This document shows positions 57,148 to 64,000 of a DNA stretch of 64,000 nucleotides, one piece after another. Position numbers and translations under genes: made by a program. The stretch's first letter is position 1, and each line of letters starts with the position of its first letter. This DNA comes from Bagarius yarrelli (Eukaryota; Chordata; Actinopteri; Siluriformes; Sisoridae): positions 3,284-67,283 of the forward strand of contig VCAZ01000122.1 in the NCBI GenBank assembly GCA_005784505.1. The letters run 5' to 3'. The notes below the pieces were generated by a model, which worked only from the letters and a program-made list of their open reading frames with translations, ran no database searches and was not told the DNA's origin.

Positions 57148-57600
57148 TCTGCCCTGGCTGCTGCAACTGCACTGAACCGAACCCTAACAGCATCGTTCCC
57201 TCTGACGTGACCTCCAATTCAAATCCTTTCATAAAGCAGACACTGAGGCAATATTTAACTTGGAGCGCATTGCTGTGAGGTCAGAACTCCTGACGCTGGC
57301 ACTGCCTGCTGCCGCAATGTGACTGATGAGTGCCATAAAAACCAGCTCTGGCTTTGCTTTGACATATCACACACACACACACACACACACACACTTATAA
57401 CACCATATCCACATGTGGTCACTACCCAAAGTCTTACATAGTGTCACGACTAGGTCAGGAATGAGTGAGAAATCCACCTATCACTGCTGTGATGTCATAG
57501 AGTTCCTTCACACAGTAACCCTACACACATAACACACACTGTTCTAATGCCACCAGCACCAGGCATCAACATAACAAGCGAGAAACCTGAACAGTTAATC
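57145..57600. other. single-copy DNA, possible conserved segment
   Basis: 57190-57360 is repeat-poor with tgctgccgcaatgtgactga and tgagtgccataaaaaccagc. AC run at 57366-57394. No exon recognised. Confidence 0.4.
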
Positions 57601-57915
57601 TGCACTGTACTGTTCTGCTCGGTACTGTTCTGCTCTGCTGCCTGTTGTGTTCCGCTGCGTTCCACTGTGCTGTGTTCCTTTCTGCTGTGTTCTGATCTGC
57701 TGTGTTCTGATCTGTTCTAACCTGTTCTGTTTTGATGTGTTCTGTTCTGCTGCCTTCTGTTGTGTTCCGCTGCGTTCCACTGTGCTGTGTTCTGATCTGC
57801 TGTGTTCTAACCTGTTCTGTTTTGATGTGTTCTGTTCTGCTGTGCTGTGTTCCGTTTTGCTGTGTTCTGTTGAGTTCTGCTCATGTTCTGATCTGTTCTG
57901 CTCTGTACTGTTCTG
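57600..57915. repeat. TGTTC-word array with 115-bp superunit
   Basis: Built of tgttctg/ctgctgtgttc words. The landmark gttgtgttccgctgcgttcc occurs at 57644 and 57759, a 115-bp period, and the downstream order (ctgatctgctgtgttct, aacctgttctgttttgatgt) repeats too. + frames rich in C, S and F are its translation. Confidence 0.88.
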
Positions 57916-58529
57916 TTGAAAGTTGTTTATAATAAGCCTCCGAGGGAGAATCAGCGTTTCTGCTGTGGATTAAAGACTTTGTGTAATGAAGCTGTATACG
58001 GTGTTCCCCGCTCTTCTGCCCTACTTCCACTACTGCCCTGTCCACACACCCTCTATTTGTTTTATTTCTAAAGCACAGACCCCATTTACCTCCCCATTAC
58101 AGCGTGTTTACTTTTGAACGTGTCCCACCCCGGTGTTATCAGCCACACGTTAATCAGTAATGTCCGAGCTTAAAAGCGGCTTCTGACTGCTGATCGATGG
58201 AGTGTGGAGATACAGACTCTTACATCTCACCCTACAGGGGCAACAAAGAGAGACAGAGAGGGGCAATAAGGGTAATATAGCAGTTTTAACAACATATCTC
58301 CGGTTACAAACTTGACACACTTGCTGAAGACGGAAAGAACATGAGCGAGACTTAAATCCTGTGTTTACTTTTGAGAGACGGAGGCTAATCTAGAAAACCA
58401 CTCCCCAAGCTAGCTGGGTAGTTAAGTTAACATTTAGCTGGCTAGTTAATGTGGGCTGGAAACTGAGTGCCAAAAAAGCAAGTCATCTGACTGAAACCTT
58501 ACAAAGCAACTAGTAATCAGTGGAAGCCA
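57916..58529. other. single-copy DNA
   Basis: CpG- and AT-balanced. cggtgttatcagccacacgt then taatcagtaatg at about 58130 is a possible regulatory cluster. No gene recognised. Confidence 0.4.
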
Positions 58530-59560
58530 GGGATGATTAATGGATCAAAGATAATTGATTGTTAACACATTTTGTCGCTCATCATTAGCTAAACGGATTG
58601 ATTATTTTTATTAACGTTCTAGACTGGTGGAAAGTGAATGGAGTTCCGTATCCCAGAGGACAGGATGTGTTTTTTCGTAATCATGCTGACTACAGTTTCA
58701 GTCCCTCCGGTATTTTTTGATATTTGAACACAATGTGAATCTGAACCGATTTTCTATTTTTAAAGGTTAATTGATAACGCAATGTTCACTGAACGTTAAA
58801 GGTGGAACTCTGTTTTGAACAATATAGTATTTATTTAAAGTGACCTCCTCCTTTTAGGGACACGACTCGTCCCTAAAGCAAGTACTTTTAAAGTATTTAA
58901 CGTAAAAAAAAAAAAAGATTGTCCTTAAATTACACTGAGTTAAACAGTATCACATGCTATAACATCAGATGTCACCTGTTGATGTCATTCATACTACCCA
59001 TAATAATACTATACGAACAGACATTTTTAAGGGTGGATGAATGCACACTTACTTAAATGTAGTAGACACTTAAGTAGTATATGATTTCGGGCAAAGCCTT
59101 AGTTGTAGTTACTGATGACATTTCCAACATGGCCGTCTAATTCTCATCCTTATTATTAATGCAAATATATTCAATCCCTGTGTATTATATTATTCTAAGC
59201 CACCGACCCTTTTTTTTTTTTTTGGTCCAATCATCGTAAAGCCCTTTTTAATGACTACCTCACCAAACACACTTTCTTGTTTCTCTATTTAAAAATATTT
59301 TAATATGCTAATGTATAGCATTTACCGGAAAAATTGCCATACGTGAGCGTGTAAAGCGTTTTTCACAGATGATCTGCACCAAAGCGGCGCTTACACAGCC
59401 TGCATTGTGCTGTGCTGTCATTTTATTTCTCAGTTCTGCATTTTTATTGCGACAAAACACCGAAAAACATCACAACATGCATCGCAAGTTTTTTAAGTCA
59501 GTGATTCTAATTAGCAACGATCACAAAACGAGCTGCAAAATCCTGAAAAGACCATATAAA
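58530..59560. mobile_element. unidentified dispersed element, copy B
   Basis: Landmarks shared with 26700-27245: gggatgattaatggatcaaa, cggattgattatttttatta, aacgttctagactggtggaa, ggtccaatcatcgtaaagcc, actacctcaccaaacacact, ttttattgcgacaaaacacc, aaaaacatcacaacatgcat and cgagctgcaaaatc. Copy B is longer because 58670-59210 carries an extra insert that includes a separate dispersed fragment (58930-59110). No long open frame. Confidence 0.68.
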
Positions 59561-59600
59561 CAGCTCTAATGCTCTTTTTCGTTCTCTCTCTCTCTTTCTT

Positions 59601-59634
59601 ACACACACACGAAAGTAAGTGTGTGTGTGTGTGT
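59601..59634. repeat. AC/GT inverted microsatellite
   Basis: acacacacac then gaaagtaa then gtgtgtgtgtgtgtgt: a perfect small hairpin. It abuts the LINE 3' end. Confidence 0.93.
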
Positions 59635-59635
59635 C

Positions 59636-60415
59636 ATTTCAACCATATATAGCAGATGCAGTACGTTTCTCCAGGACCCCATGGTGCTACACAAAACAAC
59701 ACAAAAGTACACACAACAACGAGCCACATAACAGAACAACAGCACTAAAGAATAAATTGTCTTAGCAACATAAAGTGCATGTGTTCAAACTGGTGCAAAC
59801 AATGCAAAACAGACGATACAAACATTACAAACACACAATGCAAAAACAAAACCCACCGTACAGTACATTCAACCAGGTTTTTAAATATGTACAGATCGAG
59901 AAAGAAATGCGCCAAAAGCATTTAAAGGGTCTGTGTCTAACAGAACGTTTTTTGAAAATGGCGCAGTTCCCAAACCAGGCAGTGATGCAGCTGCTCAGAA
60001 TTCTCTCAATAGTCCCTCTGTAGAACATGGTCAGGATGGGGGGTGTTGGATGGCCTATTCTCAGGAAGTAAAGGCATTTTTTGCTGATGGAGCTGGTGTG
60101 GAGTGACCAGGTGAGGTTCTCTGCCAGGTGAACATCAAGGAATTTGATGCTCTTGACGATCTCTACAGAGCATCCGTCGATGTTTAGTGAAGAACCTCTG
60201 GATGCCCTGCCATATGCGCCGAGCTTCTCTGCTAACCAGGAAGTGGCCGTGGATTCTCTTAGCATATTCGCGCTTTACCCCTCTGATGGCTCTGTTTTTA
60301 GGGCCATTTTGTTCTTTGCTTTGCTTTGAAGGTCTGAGTCTGGACTTCAGCAGTGCGTACACCTCTGTGGTCATCCAGAGTGGCCGCTGCGAGCTACTGC
60401 CATGCCAGATGAACA
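59636..60415 (-). mobile_element. L2-type LINE, 3' end, minus strand, internally deleted
   Basis: On the minus strand the order is: coding remnant of the linker before reverse transcriptase, coding remnant after reverse transcriptase, then a 3' untranslated region with gtagcaccatggggtcctgg and tatatggttgaaatgaca, the typical 3' end of L2-like LINEs in fish. The reverse transcriptase core is absent, so the copy is dead. The 3' end runs into a CA/GT microsatellite instead of the usual short tail. Confidence 0.85.
59955..60415 (-). pseudogene. L2-type LINE ORF2 remnant with reverse transcriptase core deleted
   Basis: From 60415 down to about 60195 the minus strand encodes LWMTTEVYALLKSRL, AIRGVKREYAKRIHGHF and ARRIWQGIQ, the pre-RT linker of L2 LINEs. 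From about 60188 down to 59955 another frame encodes LNIDGCSVEIVKSIKFL, HLAENLTWSLHTSSISKK, TMFYRGTIERILSSCITAW and FGNC, the region after the RT core. The frames differ and nothing between them encodes the catalytic RT motifs, so a deletion joined the two parts. Confidence 0.85.
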
Positions 60416-60587
60416 CAACGCAACACAGACACATGGACTGTGTTATCTATCTGTGCTTCAAACTAAATCTCAGCTCACAACACACAGACAGCTTCACTTA
60501 CTCACTGCAAATAACAATAAACAGCGTTTGTCTAAATTCATCCTTATTTTTATTGATGACATTTTAGTTTTCTGCTCCTCTCCCAGG

Positions 60588-60590
<3 letters not shown>

Positions 60591-60623
<33 letters not shown>
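60591..60623. repeat. (GT)n microsatellite
   Basis: Clean GT run ending in acatgcg. Confidence 0.95.
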
Positions 60624-60625
<2 letters not shown>

Positions 60626-60939
60626 ATGCGCTGGAAGCTGAAACTCTTTTCAGATTAGTTTAAAGCACAGAGAGATAACGCAGTGTGTTTGGAGTCGGCG
60701 GTTCCGAGTTTAACGGTTAACACTGGGGTTCAGTGGCAGGGAAAGGTTTTCCCATGAGCTCCAGTACATTTAGAGCACAATGCTAACCGGTGTGTGGAGT
60801 GCCAGAAAACTGAAAACACTAAAACACACTTAAGGAAGAAAAAACAAAGCATTTCAGAGGACGTCCAACGTGAAAGCCTTAAATTTACCTCTCAGATGTA
60901 AAAAAGACACAATCCTTTAGGTTTGTTAGGTTTAAGTCC

Positions 60940-61120
60940 CACCCACGGTGTTTGATTGACAGGTCATCAACAGCAGAGTCAGTGTTACCAAAAAAATGTT
61001 ATTGAATGATCTACTACTTCCGCTCAGATTCGGAAGTACGCAAACAATAGTCATTTTACTATCCCATGATCCCACGGCAGAGTCGTCCGACTCGTCATAT
61101 ATCAAAACGGTGGAAAGAAG
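60940..61120. mobile_element. dispersed repeat fragment, tactacttccg family
   Basis: Aligns with 32185-32320 by the words gatctactacttccgctca, cggaagtacgcaaa, ttactatcccatgatcccac and gtccgactcgtcatat. The flanking 61120-61280 is open on + and contains atgctctaagcacttcgac (ICSKHFD), but no zinc-binding pattern supports a THAP domain. Confidence 0.6.
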
Positions 61121-61280
61121 ACGACAAAGTGACACTTTACAAAAGCTTAAAGTAGATTTCTGTGAGACAAACATGGCGGATATAGAAGGTCCCAATTTCA
61201 TTCATAGGCCCTGTCCAATTCCCACAATATGCTCTAAGCACTTCGACATAAAGTGCGCAAGGGAACGAGAGCACTGACCT

Positions 61281-62384
61281 GCAGAATTGAGACGGTTTAA
61301 GGCTTGTCACCCATCTAAGGTCATAACGTCATTGTTACATCATCGTCGCAACACCTTTCAGACGAAAAACGGTGATGCTGATAGTCGTGCTGTTCACAGT
61401 ACTGCTGCTAAAAAAAAGATAAGTACATAAATAAACTTTTACTTACTGTTAACTACCCTACCCCTGTCTATTTCATCATGCTTTTTACAAAAGTCAGCCA
61501 AAACCAGATGAATTCTGGGTAAGCGAAGTTCACCTGGTCCAACACTTACATAAAGTGTCCATTAAGCGCACGAGTAGACAGGACGGAGAAGCTCGCCAGC
61601 AAATTGGGACACCCCACACACTCGCTACATGTTACCATGGAAACTTGTTAACTATAACTTGATAGAATCAAACATTGGCATAAAAGACCTGCGGTGTGTG
61701 TCGTTTTGCTCTTTCACCTCTTCCACTCCAGAGCTCTAATCTCCCTCAGATTAGACACAGATTAGACTGTTTGTTTTTTTCCCCCTCAATGCTGTGAGAT
61801 ACGAGCACTCGGCTAATCAGCAGCAGCTGTGAAGTCTCGCTCCACCGTTTACTGCACAAATTAGCGCCACTTAATTACACCAACGAGGTACCAAAAAGGT
61901 CACGGCTCGGGTCAGGGGCTTCACTCTGCTCGGGAATGCTTATCGCGCATCGCCGCTTGACTAACTTGCCTGGAATGTGTGTGTGTGTGCGCGTGTGTGT
62001 GTGTGTGACCCTCACTCCTGTGACCCGAGCTTTAGATAACAGGCAATTGAGACCACATCACTTTAAAACAACAGACAGGACCAGAGCGAGTGAACACACA
62101 GATCGCTGAGATATTTCAAAATAAATCGGTAAAAACTAATAATATAAGAAAAATTTAAAAATATATATTATTATATATATAAGTGGTGTTTCTTTGATAT
62201 GGAAATGGAGCCAAATAAATCTATTTACTGGTCCATGAATACTTTAATAAATAAACAAAAGTCTAGTGGACACTGTGATAGTATTGATCACATGTAATAA
62301 ACATATACGACATAATTAATACATATTTACACAAATACAGCTGTAATAAATATAACAAAAATAAGTATTAACATTACATACCAA

Positions 62385-62386
<2 letters not shown>
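61281..62386. other. single-copy region with homeodomain-site cluster
   Basis: 61735-61766 holds three copies of the octamer TCTAATCT/AGATTAGA. The following 61770-61970 is repeat-poor with tcggctaatcagcagcagct and aaattagcgccacttaatta, a plausible enhancer-like block. A broken GT run is at 61976-62005. 62100-62380 is AT-rich. Confidence 0.4.

Positions 62387-62428
<42 letters not shown>
62387..62428. repeat. (ATT)n microsatellite
   Basis: About 14 ATT units, immediately left of the Tc1-like element. Confidence 0.96.
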
Positions 62429-62430
<2 letters not shown>

Positions 62431-62435
62431 TAGAA

Positions 62436-63342
62436 AACTGCCCGTCCAAAAAAATTAAAACATTAATTATTCTTTAAGATCTTGTATTGATGATGAGAGA
62501 ATTAAAATTCTTCTCCAGGACATCCTAAAGATTCTGAATGGGGTTCAGGTCTGGACTGGTGGCCAACGCATGTGTAAAAATCATGTCTAATGCTCCCTGA
62601 ATCACTCTTTCACAATTTGATCCAGTCGTATCCTGGAATTGTCATCTTGAAAATCTGCCTGTACCATCAGGGGAGACATTTAAGTCATTTAATATATTCA
62701 GCTGGTCAGCTGACCTTATTGTTCAGGCACAAAGTGTTTTTGAACCTGACCAACTGCAGCAACCCCAGATCACAGCACTGCCTCCACAGGCATGTAGGCA
62801 TGATGGGTGCATCACTTTATTCAGTTCTTTTCTCAATCTGACGCTGGAACTGAGTAAATCTGGACCCATCAGACCACATGACCTTCTTCCATTGCTCCAG
62901 ATCTTCCATAGATCTTCCATTGATCCAATCTTTATATTCCCTAGCAAACTGAAGCCAATTAGTCCCAATTCTTTCAGTTCCCTTTGCATAGTGTGTGAGG
63001 AAACACTCTTACTTAACCATCAAACATAGACACCATTTCTTTATGATTTAAGTTCACCGAACATTAAAGTGATCACCAGTAACGATTATTCAGGGGTTTT
63101 TCCGACCACCTTTCTTCCTGAAGGATCCATACTGTCCTCCAGTTGCCAATCATTTTACCCTTCTGAAACGGAATACCATCCTTTCCAGGACCAAGAAACG
63201 AGACATTTCTCACTGCGTCAGTACGGGGTTAAATAACCTGTTTCCACCTGAAACAATCCTCCGTGCAGTAATTATCCAATGGGAGACTCTTACCTATTTA
63301 CTTAATAAATCCAGGTGCTGACTTTTTTTCTTGTGGGCAGTT
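62436..63342 (-). mobile_element. Tc1/mariner DNA transposon relic
   Basis: Ends are imperfect inverted repeats: aactgcccgtccaaaaaaat on the left and, on the minus strand, aactgcccacaagaaaaaaa on the right. About 0.9 kb, shorter than the roughly 1.6 kb of complete Tc1 elements with this terminus, so internal parts are lost. The interior carries transposase debris on the minus strand. Confidence 0.88.
62480..63210 (-). pseudogene. Tc1-like transposase, decayed
   Basis: Minus-strand fragments in changing frames: an initial MSRFLGPGKDG-like piece near 63205, MQRELKELGL at 62989, KVMWSDGSRFT near 62870 (first catalytic aspartate kept), CGGSAVIWGCCSWSG near 62770, a QDDN-like word near 62640 (second aspartate, out of frame) and SPDLNPI at 62537-62557. 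A stop follows NL where the third acidic residue region should be. Frameshifts, stops and a small duplication (agatcttccatagatcttcc) show it is non-functional. Confidence 0.85.
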
Positions 63343-63471
63343 AATATAATTATTTTTTTAAGTTTTTTTTTTAATTATTATTATTTTAGTCCTGGTTAAT
63401 TTTTCTATTTATTATTATTATCTTTATTAATATATTTATTATAATTACCATTTATACAAAGACACCCAACC

Positions 63472-63475
<4 letters not shown>

Positions 63476-63512
<37 letters not shown>
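63476..63512. repeat. (CT)n microsatellite
   Basis: Clean CT run. Confidence 0.96.
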
Positions 63513-63513
<1 letters not shown>

Positions 63514-64000
63514 GTCTGTAGATCTCATTTTCTCTTACTGTTTTTGTCCCATTTTTCTTTTCCTCTATCCTCTCATCCCTCACGCTCCCTCTATTTACAC
63601 ACTCTACACACTTCCTCTTTTTCTATCGCCCTGTCATTTAAACTTCCTCTCTCCTCCTCATGACACCCCCCCCCCAATCTCTCTTTCTCTAAAGTTGCTT
63701 TTATTAGCATGACAAATCTGTACATTTATCTTGTCCAGGCTCTGGTACAGGATCATAGCACAAACAGGAAATACACTAGAAAAACAAATACAAAAAGAAA
63801 AGAAAAGAAAAGAAAAACTACAAAAGAAATGTAGCAAAATAAGGCATTAAAAATCACAGTGGACATTTTAAAAAGAAAGTTTTAATTAAAATAAATGAAA
63901 TTTACACACAAAATTACTATACACAAGACAGTGTGTGTGTGGGGGGGGGTGCTTTCTATACTGAATGATGTCTCTCATTGTTCCTCACCTGGTGGCCCAT
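63513..64000. other. pyrimidine-rich then A-rich DNA; possible retroposon tail
   Basis: 63513-63690 is C+T-rich. 63693-63765 (gcttttattagcatgacaaa then tctgtaca) resembles a common fish retroposon tail. A (GAAAA)n stretch is at 63797-63817 and a GT/G run at 63931-63950. No gene. Confidence 0.4.

Noticed and set aside
61120..61280. ICSKHF word suggesting a THAP domain from a transposon
   Set aside because: The upstream C-x-C pair and the tryptophan expected in THAP domains are not seen in the frame.

Overview
The window looks like non-coding DNA from a ray-finned fish, most likely an otophysan (catfish, characin or carp lineage). No bacterial gene organisation is visible. The sequence is full of (CA)n/(GT)n and (GA)n/(CT)n microsatellites and long degenerate minisatellites. 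It also carries decayed transposons of types I know from teleosts: tRNA-derived SINEs ending in the 'tccagagcgacttac' tail, a DANA/Mermaid-like SINE, an L2-type LINE 3' end, a Tc1/mariner relic, a short non-autonomous hAT-like element and other teleost repeat fragments. These identifications come from remembered family features, not from a database search.

I could not support any host protein-coding gene. Nearly all long open frames are microsatellite or minisatellite translations or transposon debris. Two short splice-flanked open segments (about 1513-1607 and 16122-16198, + strand) are the only exon-like candidates, and both are weak.

Layout. 1-6.7 kb: almost continuous tandem repeats (124-bp GT superrepeat, 36-bp, 18-bp, 22-bp and 14-bp minisatellites, a 450-bp purine tract), interrupted at 0.9-1.6 kb by a CpG-rich block. 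6.7-11.6 kb: mostly single-copy, CpG-containing DNA with AT-rich homeodomain-like words, plausible regulatory DNA. 11.6-14.3 kb: two related pyrimidine-rich blocks. 15.0-15.5 kb: hAT-like element. 19.2-20.5 kb: 12-bp array. 21.5 kb: DANA-like SINE. 24.6-28.4 kb: alternating purine/pyrimidine tracts and a novel dispersed element. 28.7-30.2 kb: 23-bp minisatellite. 30-44 kb: mostly single copy with SINE fragments, degenerate CTAG-word arrays and two transposon tails. 44.3-45.3 kb: degenerate superrepeat. 45-54 kb: single copy with several SINEs and a degenerate TTAGGG-like array. 54.9-56.2 kb: another degenerate array with a SINE inside it. 56.8-57.9 kb: microsatellites and a 115-bp superrepeat. 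58.5-64 kb: second copy of the novel element, the LINE relic, the Tc1 relic and simple repeats.

There is no operon or pathway here. The notable biology is the density and variety of young and decaying tandem arrays, the paralogous dispersed repeats that I cannot name, and a few motif clusters that could be cis-regulatory. Coordinates were read by hand, so boundaries of degenerate repeats are approximate.
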